A stretch of DNA of 64,000 bases from Archaeoglobaceae archaeon (lineage in GTDB: Archaea; Halobacteriota; Archaeoglobi; Archaeoglobales; Archaeoglobaceae): the NCBI GenBank assembly GCA_025057895.1, contig JANXEF010000006.1, positions 1 through 64,000 on the forward strand, given 5' to 3'. Under the pieces are notes generated by a model, which saw only the letters and a list, made by a program, of their open reading frames with translations, was not told where the DNA came from and made no database searches. Of the stretch, positions 25,842 to 38,127 are shown one piece after another. Position numbers and translations under genes: made by a program. Each line of letters starts with the position of its first letter. Position 1 is the stretch's first letter.

Positions 25842-27182
25842 TTACTTCTTTCTTGAACGAATGAAGATGTAGAGGATAAAAACAAAGACTGCAACGGAAG
25901 TTATTACTGCGACGAATAAGGGTATGATGCTCCCTTCTTCTCTAACGATCTCTGATTTTACCATTTCAGAGACTGAAAAGCTCTCACCAACCTCGTTCCA
26001 CCAAGAAAGCTTTAGTATTACTTCTGTACAGCCTACTTCAAGTTCGAAAGTTTCGTAATCATTGGCTTCTATTTCACCTATAAAATTGTTTATTTTAGTG
26101 TCATTACAAAAAGCCGAGACTTCAGCGCCCAAAACGTTTCTATGACCATAGTTCACTACTTCTCCCGATATCCTAGTTTTCCCGAAAACATTCTCACTCT
26201 TCAAGTTTGTGATCTGTAAAACTTCTCTACTGAGCACTAAAAGCGATACATTTTCCCACTTCTCGTGTTTCTGCCCGAAGAAATCTCTATAAGTTATCAA
26301 TATGCTCACTTTTCCACTTTCTCTGGGACTAAAGATAAAGTTCAAAATCCTCTTTTCTCCAGAACTCAGTTTTTCAACTTTTGCATAATCTCGAGAGAAC
26401 TTTCCGCTACCGAAATTATAAACTTCAATTTGGTAAATTTCATCACTTCTCAAATTCACAATCTCTAGAGATATGCTTAGAACTTCTCCAACAAAAACAA
26501 CATCTCTTGAAAGTTGTAAATTCGTTGAAATACCTCTAGATGGAATATAGCTTGGTTTTAAAGATCTCTCAAGCTCATGATAACTTCTTCCATTGTAGAA
26601 ATAGATCCTAAATCGAAGATTCTCTAAATCTTCGCTGAATTTTAGATTTAACTGTGCAAAATTGCTCAAAGTCCCAACATACAGAATTTTCGGAGTTGCA
26701 TTGAAAAGAGCCTCTATTCTAAGGTCTCGAAGCATTACAGGGGAGGATACCATGATTGTAGCATATTTCACTTCGTTTCTATAGAGGGGTGATGAAATTG
26801 TCAGCTGTGGAAAATTGTCGTCAACGATGAGTTCTATTGGTTGATAAATAGAATAGTTGTCTGCTGAGATTTGCATTTCAACAACGTGTCTTCCGGTGTA
26901 GCTTGATTTCATAGAAACTTTAAGAGTATAAACACTGTTCGGACCGATTTTACCCACAGTAGTATAGGAGGGGAAAACCTCTACAGTATTGGAAAAGAAA
27001 GATATGGAGTTTATTTTCACATCGCTGATATTGTTGTTCACAATTTTTATAATGCAGTCAGCGTAGCCATTTGGAAGAACTATCTCAGGAGATACTTCAT
27101 AGCTGATGGTAATCGCTCCTACAGGTAGTGCAAGAAGTATGATAGAAAATAAAATTGTTAAACGCATGGATTTAAGTGACAT
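25842..27182 (-). CDS. membrane-anchored extracellular beta-sandwich protein (COG1361/NEW3-like)
   Basis: 446 aa. A signal peptide (LTILFSIILLALPVGA) is followed by about 385 residues of repeated beta-sandwich-like segments (e.g. SYEVSPEIVLPNGYADCIIK, LSISLEIVNLRSDEIYQIEV), and one C-terminal membrane helix (about 418-440) with a positive cytoplasmic tail RSRKK. This is the architecture of archaeal S-layer-related (COG1361, CARDB/NEW3-like) proteins encoded with FtsX permeases. It probably forms the outer part of that complex. Confidence 0.7.
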   Translation of the reverse strand: MSLKSMRLTILFSIILLALPVGAITISYEVSPEIVLPNGYADCIIKIVNNNISDVKINSISFFSNTVEVFPSYTTVGKIGPNSVYTLKVSMKSSYTGRHVVEMQISADNYSIYQPIELIVDDNFPQLTISSPLYRNEVKYATIMVSSPVMLRDLRIEALFNATPKILYVGTLSNFAQLNLKFSEDLENLRFRIYFYNGRSYHELERSLKPSYIPSRGISTNLQLSRDVVFVGEVLSISLEIVNLRSDEIYQIEVYNFGSGKFSRDYAKVEKLSSGEKRILNFIFSPRESGKVSILITYRDFFGQKHEKWENVSLLVLSREVLQITNLKSENVFGKTRISGEVVNYGHRNVLGAEVSAFCNDTKINNFIGEIEANDYETFELEVGCTEVILKLSWWNEVGESFSVSEMVKSEIVREEGSIIPLFVAVITSVAVFVFILYIFIRSRKK

Positions 27183-27188
27183 TCTTGC

Positions 27189-28082
27189 TTAAAAATCTAT
27201 TGGAACCGATCTTGGTAACCCCGCTCTGGCACCGATTTGCTGAATGCAGAGAGATGCTACGTAGTTTCCAATTTTTCCACATTTTTCAATATCCTTTCCA
27301 TTGATATAGCCATAGAGAAAGCCAGCATTGAAGGCATCACCTGCTCCAGTTGTATCTACGACTCTTACGGAAAAAGGCGGAATAAAGATTTCTTTTGATT
27401 TACTCTTTATCCAGCATCCCTTTTCACCAAGCTTAACAGCAACAACTTCTATACCGAGCGAAATACACTCCTCAGCAGCGCTCATATAATCCATGTTAAA
27501 AATTTTCTCGATCTCTATTTTGTTTGGCAGGAAAATCGTGGTTTTTTTCAATATTGGAATTATTTCATTTCCACGTTCTGCGTACGGCATCCCAGGATCG
27601 AAACTTACTAGTTCGAATTCTCCAACGATCTTTTTCTGTGACTTAAATGATTCGAAACCATTCTTGCAGATAAAGGATGTGAGGTGTATGAGTGAGTGAC
27701 TTTTCACGAAATTGAGGTCTATTTCCTCGTAACGAATTGTGTCGTTCACTCCTGGATCGACGAGAATTGCCCTATTTCCGAGATCGTCTACGAAAATTAT
27801 TGCTGTCCCACTTCTTCCATCAGCCTTTATAACAGCTTTTGTATCAACTCCCTCTTTTTCCAAATCTTCAAGTAAAATCTTGCCTTCTACATCATCTCCG
27901 ATCTTACCTATGTATGCACTTCTAACTTTAAGCCTCGAGAGGCCAACTATCGTATTTGCTGCACTTCCACCCGGAAAAAGTTGGATATCCCTTACAAATC
28001 CCTCTTCATCGGCTGCAGGAATCTTGTCTACCCTATAGATTTTGTCAAGGTTCAAAGCTCCGAAACCTATCACGCTATTCAA
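27189..28082 (-). CDS. PfkB-family carbohydrate/nucleoside kinase
   Basis: 297 aa starting at TTG 28082 (a GTG 9 nt on is possible). The first PfkB signature is FPGGSAANTIVGLSRL near residue 36 and the second, DTTGAGDAFNAGFLYGY with the catalytic Asp, is near residue 248. Family members phosphorylate sugars or nucleosides (ribokinase, adenosine kinase and so on); the substrate cannot be assigned. The start overlaps the end of the small ferredoxin gene by 8 nt. Confidence 0.82.
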   Translation of the reverse strand: MNSVIGFGALNLDKIYRVDKIPAADEEGFVRDIQLFPGGSAANTIVGLSRLKVRSAYIGKIGDDVEGKILLEDLEKEGVDTKAVIKADGRSGTAIIFVDDLGNRAILVDPGVNDTIRYEEIDLNFVKSHSLIHLTSFICKNGFESFKSQKKIVGEFELVSFDPGMPYAERGNEIIPILKKTTIFLPNKIEIEKIFNMDYMSAAEECISLGIEVVAVKLGEKGCWIKSKSKEIFIPPFSVRVVDTTGAGDAFNAGFLYGYINGKDIEKCGKIGNYVASLCIQQIGARAGLPRSVPIDF

Positions 28083-28245
28083 GGCTTATCGCCTCGTTTG
28101 GACAAACATCCACGCAGCTTCCACAGTCTGTGCATATATCCACATCCACGCTTGCACAGTCGTTGAGCTCTATCGCTCCAACTGGACACTCGTCAACGCA
28201 ATTTCCACAACCATCGCATTTCAGTCTGTCCACAACTGCTGGCAT
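28075..28245 (-). CDS. 2[4Fe-4S] ferredoxin
   Basis: A 56-aa gene, starting MPAVVDRLKC, with two complete clusters: CDGCGNCVDECP (about 10-21) and CTDCGSCVDVCP (about 38-49). Its length and spacing are those of a clostridial-type ferredoxin that carries low-potential electrons, e.g. for the POR 3 kb away. It reads divergently from the KaiC-like cluster and shares the 79-bp intergenic region with it. Confidence 0.92.
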   Translation of the reverse strand: MPAVVDRLKCDGCGNCVDECPVGAIELNDCASVDVDICTDCGSCVDVCPNEAISLE

Positions 28246-28294
28246 AAAGTTCGTAAACCCAAGACTTATAAGATTCTTTCAATTTTGAAGGTTA

Positions 28295-28306
28295 GATTTA
28301 TATTTG
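28295..28306 (+). promoter_or_regulatory. promoter of the KaiC-like gene cluster
   Basis: GATTTATATTTG is a clear TATA element centred about 25 nt before the ATG at 28325. That spacing puts the transcription start at or next to the start codon, so the message is probably leaderless. This also supports 28325 rather than the upstream TTG at 28304. Confidence 0.55.
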
Positions 28307-28324
28307 AGAGAACAAAACAACCCT

Positions 28325-29047
28325 ATGGATTATGCAAGATTTGGCATATCAAGGCTTGACAGCTATTTGGGCGGTGGACTTGATAGAAACACCATAAATC
28401 TTCTCATCGGAAGAAGTGGAATTGGTAAAACTATTCTTGCAGCTCATTGGGCTGCAGAAGGTGCTAAAAATGGTGAAACAGTTATATACATCTCTACGAC
28501 AATGAACAAATACAACTGTAAGAACTATCTTGGAGATTTCAGCTTCATGAAAGATTTATATGAAAAGATCCATTGGCGTTTCATAAGGATTGAACCTAAA
28601 TATCTTCTGCCAATGAGTAAAGAGAAGGTCAGAGAAGCTCTTGAGGCAACATATGGTATGAGAGGAGAAGAAGTTGATAGAGTAATTTTTGATTCTTGCA
28701 CAGATCTAGAGAAAACATTGGCAGATGTTGTTCTTTACAGAAGAGCAATAAGATATATGGCTGATCTTGCTTATAAGTATGAGTTCACATCGCTTTGGGT
28801 TGAAGAAGCGCCTATGAATGGAACTTGGAGTGATACAAAAAACCTAGTGGAAACTGCAATTTTCATGAATATTCTTAGAATTCCTGATGGTTATATAAGA
28901 GCAATGAGGATTTTGAAAAAATACCGATCCATGCACCCACTCGAATGGTTTCCATACGAGATAACAAAGGAGGGTTTGATTGTAAAAGAGGGTTGGTATG
29001 TGAAAAAGGACTATGATTACAAATTCAAGCCTTCCAGAGAAGATTAA
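28325..29047 (+). CDS. KaiC/RadA-like ATPase, cluster gene 1
   Basis: 240 aa. A single KaiC domain: FGISRLDSYLGGGLDRNTIN entry, intact P-loop GRSGIGKT (29-36), Walker B-like RVIFDSCTDL near 127. Where KaiC has its paired catalytic glutamates after the second strand, this protein reads YISTTMNK, so hydrolysis may be weak. The C-terminus is long and basic-aromatic (KEGWYVKKDYDYKF). Start chosen by the promoter spacing. It overlaps gene 2 by 35 nt. Related archaeal KaiC-like proteins have been proposed as signalling hubs; no specific role is known here. Confidence 0.72.
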   Translation: MDYARFGISRLDSYLGGGLDRNTINLLIGRSGIGKTILAAHWAAEGAKNGETVIYISTTMNKYNCKNYLGDFSFMKDLYEKIHWRFIRIEPKYLLPMSKEKVREALEATYGMRGEEVDRVIFDSCTDLEKTLADVVLYRRAIRYMADLAYKYEFTSLWVEEAPMNGTWSDTKNLVETAIFMNILRIPDGYIRAMRILKKYRSMHPLEWFPYEITKEGLIVKEGWYVKKDYDYKFKPSRED

Positions 29048-29570
29048 AAGAGCGATGGAAAATGGAGCAGAGATAATTCTAGTCAAATTAGATGCAAAAA
29101 ACTATGTAAGGATTAGCATTGAAATTTTAAAGTTTCTATCATCCTTCGCTGAGGGAATTTATGTTACTCTTAACAAACCACATTTCAGTCTGAAAAAGCT
29201 TCTTGGAAAAGAGGGAATAGATCTTAGAAAGCTATACTTCATTGACAGCATTACGATGCAAGTAGGAGGGGAAATAATAGATGAAGAGAGGTGCTTTTAT
29301 CTCAATTCTCCTGATCCAGTCCAGCTTCAAATAGCTATAGAAAGAGCAATGGATCTGATCAGTTCAGAAAATCGCTTTATTTACATCGACTCTCTTTCCA
29401 CTATATCACTCTATAAATCGTTCGAAACTTTAATAAAGTTTCTCAGACATATAACAGGAAAAATTAGACTTCGTGGATTTATTGGGACTATCTTCACTCT
29501 CGAGAGAGAGATGGATGAGGTATACTATTCTCAAATAACACTCATGTGCGACGAGGTGATCGAGGCTTGA
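29013..29570 (+). CDS. KaiC-like protein lacking the P-loop, cluster gene 2
   Basis: 185 aa, no Walker A anywhere. The fold is suggested by ILVKLDAKNYVRISIEILKF, the strand IYVTLNKPHFSLKKLL where KaiC has its second strand, and a Walker-B-like FIYIDSLSTISLYKS near residue 128 followed by a long helix and a terminal RGFIGTIF strand. It looks like a KaiC/RadA relative reduced to a pseudo-ATPase. It is not simply a frameshifted copy: it is open throughout and overlaps both neighbours, so it is translated as part of the operon. Confidence 0.55.
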   Translation: MITNSSLPEKIKRAMENGAEIILVKLDAKNYVRISIEILKFLSSFAEGIYVTLNKPHFSLKKLLGKEGIDLRKLYFIDSITMQVGGEIIDEERCFYLNSPDPVQLQIAIERAMDLISSENRFIYIDSLSTISLYKSFETLIKFLRHITGKIRLRGFIGTIFTLEREMDEVYYSQITLMCDEVIEA

Positions 29571-30301
29571 TTTCAACAGGTATTGAATCTCTTGATAAAC
29601 AGATCGGTGGTTTTTATGAAGGACTTGTAATACTATACGAGCAAAGTGGAGCAGGAGGAAAAGAATTTGGACTCACCATGCTTTTTAATAATTCAGGAAA
29701 AATGCCCCTATACTACGTTGCGATTACAAAAACAATAGATGAGATCAAAAGAGATATAAGACTTTCATTTCCGGAAATGAAAAAACAAGCTGACATTAAA
29801 CTCTTGAGTCTCGCAGATTACTATTTCAGAGATTCAGTCATTCCAATGAAATGGATATCGGAAAAAGGTTCTCTGAAACTCTTGAAAGAAGAAAAGGGTG
29901 TTCTTGCAAAACTCGTGGAAGTTTTTGACAACGTTTATGGTATTGTAATGCTAGACTCTTTGACAGATTTAGCAAGAGTTGCGAGGAAAATCGGCTGGAT
30001 TGCATTTATAGATATTCTTAAGGGATTTAAGGCAGTTTGTTTAAAAAAGAAGATTCTACTACTCGCTTTACTTACTGCCAATGTCCTTGAAAGAGGCCTT
30101 GAAGAAGAGCTTTTCGAAACCTCCGACGGAGTTATAGTTTTTGAATGGTCTTTTGAAAAGGAAGCGATAACTAGATGGATGTTTTTCAGGAAAATGCTTG
30201 GAATAATGCCAATCCTTGAAAAAGAGAGAGTAATAAAGTACAGCACAAAAATCGATCCTTCACAAGGTTTTACGATCTCAAGAATAATGAGAATTTTATA
30301 A
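29567..30301 (+). CDS. KaiC-like protein with degenerate P-loop, cluster gene 3
   Basis: 244 aa from a TTG at 29567 that overlaps the previous TGA (TTGA) and has a well placed GAGGTGAT Shine-Dalgarno; a GTG at 29546 is the alternative. The entry STGIESLDKQIGGFYEGLV is typical KaiC, but the P-loop position reads EQSGAGGKEF (25-34), missing the first glycine and the Ser/Thr. Walker B region IVMLDSLTDLARVA is present. Probably binds no ATP or binds it unusually. Confidence 0.6.
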   Translation: MISTGIESLDKQIGGFYEGLVILYEQSGAGGKEFGLTMLFNNSGKMPLYYVAITKTIDEIKRDIRLSFPEMKKQADIKLLSLADYYFRDSVIPMKWISEKGSLKLLKEEKGVLAKLVEVFDNVYGIVMLDSLTDLARVARKIGWIAFIDILKGFKAVCLKKKILLLALLTANVLERGLEEELFETSDGVIVFEWSFEKEAITRWMFFRKMLGIMPILEKERVIKYSTKIDPSQGFTISRIMRIL

Positions 30302-30307
30302 AAATTT

Positions 30308-30988
30308 ATGAGACTCTCAACCGGAATCTTTGGTCTAGATGCCCTTCTCGGTGGTGGTATTCCAAAAGGATACGTCATTGCGGTTATTGGAAGCTACGGA
30401 ACCGGAAAAACGATTCTTGGTATTCACTTCATATACGAGGGATTGAAAAGAGGAGAGAGTTGCATCCTACTGAGCCTCGATGAGGATGAAGAGAGCATAA
30501 TGCGAAATGCAAGGAGTGTTGGCATGGTTCTCGAAAATTTCAAAAATCTTGAAGTAGTGAGACTAGAGGCTTTAGAAGTAAAAAAGAGTTTTGAAAAAAT
30601 CGAAAACGATTTACCAGAGTTGATAAGAAGTCTCAATGCTAGTAGAATGCTCATCGATTCGATAAGCATCCTCGAAACTCTTTTCAGCGATGCAGAGAGG
30701 TATCATATGTTATCTTCTCTCAAGAGAATCATGAAATCTGCGGGAATAACAGCGATTCTGACGAGTGAAGCAGATAAATATCTGCCCACGACCTCTAAGT
30801 ATGGAATTCTCGAATACGTCTGTGATGGAATGATTTGTTTGAAGATGGTAAGAAAAAATGAGCTAGAGGAGCCAACATTTGGACTTGAAGTTGTAAAAAT
30901 GCGAGGAATAAAACATTCGAGGAAACCAAAACCATATGCAATCACAGAAAATGGAATAGTTGTTTACGAAGAAGCTGAGATTTTGTAA
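30308..30988 (+). CDS. KaiC-domain ATPase, cluster gene 4
   Basis: 226 aa, the most canonical of the four. Entry STGIFGLDALLGGGIPKGYV, P-loop GSYGTGKT (28-35), an acidic stretch SLDEDEESI near 55-63 at the catalytic-glutamate position, Walker B SRMLIDSISILETLF near 113, and the C-terminal strand GLEVVKMRGIKHSRKPKPY usual in KaiC domains. It starts 6 nt after gene 3. It is the likely active partner for the reduced copies upstream. Confidence 0.8.
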   Translation: MRLSTGIFGLDALLGGGIPKGYVIAVIGSYGTGKTILGIHFIYEGLKRGESCILLSLDEDEESIMRNARSVGMVLENFKNLEVVRLEALEVKKSFEKIENDLPELIRSLNASRMLIDSISILETLFSDAERYHMLSSLKRIMKSAGITAILTSEADKYLPTTSKYGILEYVCDGMICLKMVRKNELEEPTFGLEVVKMRGIKHSRKPKPYAITENGIVVYEEAEIL

Positions 30989-31039
30989 AGTTTTGTCAAA
31001 AACAGCACAATTTTTTTAATTTGCGTCTCTTCAAATTTT

Positions 31040-31555
31040 GTGCTCATCGAACTAATCATATATTCAAGAGGGGGACAAGGTGGTGTGACGGCAGCTAGAT
31101 TTGTCGGTACTGCTGCCATGCTTCAGGGTTTCTTTGCTCAGACAATTCCTCAATTTGGTCCAGAAAGGAGAGGTGCAAGAGTTTACACTTATCTCCGAAT
31201 ATCAGACAAGCAAATAAGGAAAAGATCACAGATAAAAAATCCCAACTGTATAGCGCTCTTCGACAAAAAAATAGAGATAAAAGATGGAACGAATATTGCA
31301 ATTGTTAATTCCAGAGAACCATTAAAACTAGCTGAAAAAACTTTCTACGTTGATGCAACTTCTATTGCAGAGAAATATGGACTAATAAATGCTGGTTGGC
31401 CAATTTTAAGCGCTCCAATGAGTGGAGCTATAACAAGAGCTATCGGAATTGAGACCAGCTATCTTATCGAGGCAATAAAAATTGAATTAGGCGAAAAAGC
31501 TGAAAAAAGTTGTTTAGCAGCAAAAGAAGCTCATGAGGTGGTAAATTGGATTTAG
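31040..31555 (+). CDS. porG: 2-oxoacid (pyruvate):ferredoxin oxidoreductase gamma subunit
   Basis: 171 aa from a GTG. The signature GRGGQGGVTAAR-like SRGGQGGVTAARFVG is at residue 9, then FGPERRGARVYTYLRIS near 43. This is the gamma domain of ferredoxin-linked 2-oxoacid oxidoreductases. A TATA-like TTTTTTAAT at 31011-31020 lies about 25 nt before the GTG, again suggesting a leaderless transcript. First gene of the four-gene por operon; it overlaps porD by 10 nt. Confidence 0.9.
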   Translation: MLIELIIYSRGGQGGVTAARFVGTAAMLQGFFAQTIPQFGPERRGARVYTYLRISDKQIRKRSQIKNPNCIALFDKKIEIKDGTNIAIVNSREPLKLAEKTFYVDATSIAEKYGLINAGWPILSAPMSGAITRAIGIETSYLIEAIKIELGEKAEKSCLAAKEAHEVVNWI

Positions 31556-31782
31556 AGCCTCTAATCTCTAAAGCTAAGATTGGTTCAGCAGGTATAACGG
31601 GATCCTGGAGAAACTACCGTCCAGTTTTTGATGTAAATCTATGCACTAAATGTGATATGTGCACGATTTATTGTCCAGAAGGAGTTATTGTTCAAGGAGA
31701 AGTAAACTACGAGTTTTGCAAGGGGTGTGGAATTTGCAAGGAAATTTGCAAACAAAGAGCAATAAAAATGGTTCAAGAATGA
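31546..31782 (+). CDS. porD: 2-oxoacid (pyruvate):ferredoxin oxidoreductase delta subunit
   Basis: 78 aa from a TTG start preceded by a GAGGTGG Shine-Dalgarno. It carries two [4Fe-4S] motifs, CTKCDMCTIYCP and CKGCGICKEICK, with the TGSWRNYRPVFD lead typical of PorD. It passes electrons from the TPP centre to external ferredoxin. Overlaps porA by 4 nt. Confidence 0.9.
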   Translation: MDLEPLISKAKIGSAGITGSWRNYRPVFDVNLCTKCDMCTIYCPEGVIVQGEVNYEFCKGCGICKEICKQRAIKMVQE

Positions 31783-32861
31783 GAAGACTATTGACTAGTA
31801 ACGAAGCAATTGCTCAAGCTGTGAAAATTGCAGAACCAGATGTGATTGCAGCTTATCCGATAACTCCACAATCACCTATTGTAGAGAAACTAGCTGAGAT
31901 GATCGAGAGAGGTGAATTAAACTCCAGATTTATATGCGTTGAATCTGAACATTCAGCAATGGCAGTTATCCATGGGGCTGCAACAACTGGAGCCAGAGTT
32001 TTTACCGCCACTTCCAGTCATGGACTTGCTTATATGTTGGAAATGTGCTGGTGGCTTGCTGGTTCGCGATTACCAGCTGTGATGGCAGTAGCGATGCGAT
32101 CCATTGGTGCTCCTTGGAACATTCATGGAGATCATACAGATATAATGCTCTTAAGAGATGCTGGATGGATAATAGCAATAGCAGAAAATGCACAGGAAGC
32201 TTTTGACATAACTCTACAGGCTTTTTATGTAAGTGAAGAAATAAATATTCCATTTGCCATTGGAATAGATGCATTCACGATGAGTCATACTGCAGAAGTG
32301 GTTGAAATCTGGAAACCAGAGATTCCAAACAGAAGACAAGCCTATCGTGTTCTTCCTGGTCAAGAAATATCTGTTAACGCTGTTACATTTGGAAAAGCGA
32401 GAATGAAGGCAAGATACGACTTAGCTTTAGATTTAGAAAAATCTGCTGAAATAATAGAAAAAAGTGATATGGAATTTGGAAATCATGGTGGATTGGTGGA
32501 GAAGTATAGGCTCGAGGATGCAGATTTCGTAGTTGTGATGACTGGAAGCTGGTGTGGTGATGCAAAAGATGCGATTGACTTGCTCAGAGATGAAGGTGTA
32601 AAGATTGGTCTCCTCAGGCTTCGTTTTATCAGACCTTTTCCAAGGAAATTTTTAAAAGAATTGGACTGTGAAATTCTAGTCGTTGATAAGAGTAACACAA
32701 CACTCCACGGAGTCCTTGGTACTGAAATAGGTGCATGTGGTCTTAAAGTTAAAAATGCCATTGCCGGCATTGGTGGGCTTGAGGTAGGATTTTATGACTT
32801 CTATACACTTTTTAAGAGATTCGTGAAAGGTGAAGTGAACGAAGTGGAGTGGTTGATATGA
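31779..32861 (+). CDS. porA: 2-oxoacid (pyruvate):ferredoxin oxidoreductase alpha subunit
   Basis: 360 aa from ATG 31779 (ATGA overlap with porD); the open frame extends 40 codons further upstream but that part is the porD gene in another frame. AAYPITPQSPIVEKLAEMI near residue 22, ESEHSAMAVIHGAATTGARV near 50, GTEIGACGL near the end. These match the PorA alpha subunit; the YPITPQ block binds substrate/TPP. Pyruvate is the likely substrate because of the gamma-delta-alpha-beta order, though a 2-ketoisovalerate enzyme cannot be excluded. Confidence 0.9.
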   Translation: MRRLLTSNEAIAQAVKIAEPDVIAAYPITPQSPIVEKLAEMIERGELNSRFICVESEHSAMAVIHGAATTGARVFTATSSHGLAYMLEMCWWLAGSRLPAVMAVAMRSIGAPWNIHGDHTDIMLLRDAGWIIAIAENAQEAFDITLQAFYVSEEINIPFAIGIDAFTMSHTAEVVEIWKPEIPNRRQAYRVLPGQEISVNAVTFGKARMKARYDLALDLEKSAEIIEKSDMEFGNHGGLVEKYRLEDADFVVVMTGSWCGDAKDAIDLLRDEGVKIGLLRLRFIRPFPRKFLKELDCEILVVDKSNTTLHGVLGTEIGACGLKVKNAIAGIGGLEVGFYDFYTLFKRFVKGEVNEVEWLI

Positions 32862-33733
32862 TTCTGCCTGGAAATGCAAGTTGTCAAGGCTGTCCAATCT
32901 CGCTTGCGATGCGCTGTCTCGATGAAATAGAGAATCCGGTTGTAGCGATGCCGGCTGGATGTTCAACTGTCATCGCAGGACTTCATCCAAATTCAGCGAT
33001 GAAACTGCCAGTCGTCCATGTCCCATTTGCATCAACTCCTGCAGTGGCTTGTGGTTTAAGCGAAGCTTATAAAAGAGGAGGAATTAAAGCAAACGTGATA
33101 GCTTGGATGGGAGATGGGGCCGCTGATATAGGCTTTGCAGTTCTGAGTGCATCCGCAATTAGAAACGATGATATAATCGTAATTGTGGTTGACAATGAGG
33201 CCTACATGAATACTGGAACACAAGCAAGCCTGAGTACACCGTTTGGAGCTAGAACAACAACTTCTCCAATGGGAAAAAAACAGGGAAGGAGAAATCTAGG
33301 GCTTATAATGGTTGCACATCGTGCAAATTATGTTGCAACCGCAACAGTTGGTTTTATTCATGATCTAAGAAAAAAGTTCAAGAAAGCTGGAAAGATAGGA
33401 GGTTTCAGATTTCTTCATGTTCATACTCCATGTCCACCAGGATGGAAGTTTCCAAGCGATAAAACAATAGAAGTTGCGAGACTAGCTGTAAAAACCGGTG
33501 CATGGGTTCTATATGAGTACGAAAATGGTAAAATAGAATTTTCCGAACCTGGAAAAAGATTTCTCGACAAAAAAAACAGACTGCCATTGAAAGATTACAT
33601 AAGAATGCAGGGAAGGTTTACACTCAGAGACGAGGAAATAAATATAATTGAAGAAGAGATCGATGAGGAGATCAGAATTCTTTCTAATTTAAAAAAATCA
33701 CAAAACAACAAAAACCATAATGGAAATTTTTAG
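32858..33733 (+). CDS. porB: 2-oxoacid (pyruvate):ferredoxin oxidoreductase beta subunit
   Basis: 291 aa from ATG 32858, again an ATGA overlap. GNASCQGCPISLAMR gives two Fe-S cysteines near residue 9, and GDGAADIGFAVLSASAIRND through VVDNEAYMNTG is the TPP/Mg site near 87-120. A late Cys in HVHTPCPPGW near 190 completes the proximal cluster set. Last gene of the operon; a 124-bp convergent gap separates it from cdc48. Confidence 0.92.
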   Translation: MILPGNASCQGCPISLAMRCLDEIENPVVAMPAGCSTVIAGLHPNSAMKLPVVHVPFASTPAVACGLSEAYKRGGIKANVIAWMGDGAADIGFAVLSASAIRNDDIIVIVVDNEAYMNTGTQASLSTPFGARTTTSPMGKKQGRRNLGLIMVAHRANYVATATVGFIHDLRKKFKKAGKIGGFRFLHVHTPCPPGWKFPSDKTIEVARLAVKTGAWVLYEYENGKIEFSEPGKRFLDKKNRLPLKDYIRMQGRFTLRDEEINIIEEEIDEEIRILSNLKKSQNNKNHNGNF

Positions 33734-33857
33734 AGATTTTTCACTTTTGAATTCCTTTCAGAATTTTTGCATTCCTCAAATCCTCACCTAAATCTAAATC
33801 GAGTTCTGAATTATTCAAACAGTCTTATGTCGTCGAATTGAGTTTATATTCAAGCTT

Positions 33858-37470
<3,613 letters not shown>

Positions 37471-37493
<23 letters not shown>

Positions 37494-38127
37494 TTGCATA
37501 GATTCTCTTTTAGCAGGTGGCGTTGAGACTGGAACAATAACTCAGCTCTATGGAGCGAGTGGGACAGGAAAGACAACACTGTGTCTGATGTTTTCGAAAA
37601 ATGCGGCTAAGATGTACAAAGTTGCATATATAGACACAGAAGGACTTTCTGCTGAGAGAGTTAAACAGATTTTTCAAGATACATCTCTTTTTTCAAAAGT
37701 CTTTGTTCACGAGGTTTTCACGTTTAAACAACAAGGAACTGCACTCAAAGAGGCTGAAAAACTGTGTAAAGAGGAAAATGTAAAGTTGATAGTCGTTGAC
37801 AGTTTTACAGCCCTTTACAGAAGCGAACTTGAGGATTTAGATAGACAGATAAAAGTTAAGAGAGAGTTGACAGCTCAACTAACCTTTTTACTTAGCATTG
37901 CTAGGAGGCTTGATTTGGCTGTGATTATAACGAATCAGATGTTCACAGATATCAAAACTGGGCAGGATAAGCCACTTGGTGGAACAAGCATCGAGCATTT
38001 GTCAAAAACCTCGATCTTCCTCGAGAGGGTTGGTTCGATGAGAAGGGCTACGCTAACAAAACATAGATTCAAAAGAGAAGGAGAAAGTTGTGAATTCATA
38101 ATAAGCGATAGAGGGATAGAGCCTTAA
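37471..38127 (+). CDS. radB: DNA repair and recombination protein RadB
   Basis: 218 aa from ATG 37471 (MFIPSGSSCIDSLLAGGVET); the preceding ATG at 37465 is also in frame. P-loop GASGTGKTTL near residue 29, Walker B IVVDSFTALY near 110, and GGTSIEHLSKT near 170 follow the RadB plan: a RecA core without the N-terminal domain of RadA. It aids RadA in euryarchaea. It overlaps larC by 23 nt and its end overlaps convergent pth2 by 4 nt. Confidence 0.9.

Noticed and set aside
29013-29570. KaiC cluster gene 2 as a pseudogene or frameshift of a longer gene
   Set aside because: The frame is open for 185 codons, overlaps both neighbours by start/stop coupling and keeps a Walker-B-like core, so it looks like a translated reduced paralogue.
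31659-31778. Upstream extension of porA
   Set aside because: It is the porD gene read in another frame; ATG 31779 with an ATGA overlap is the natural start.
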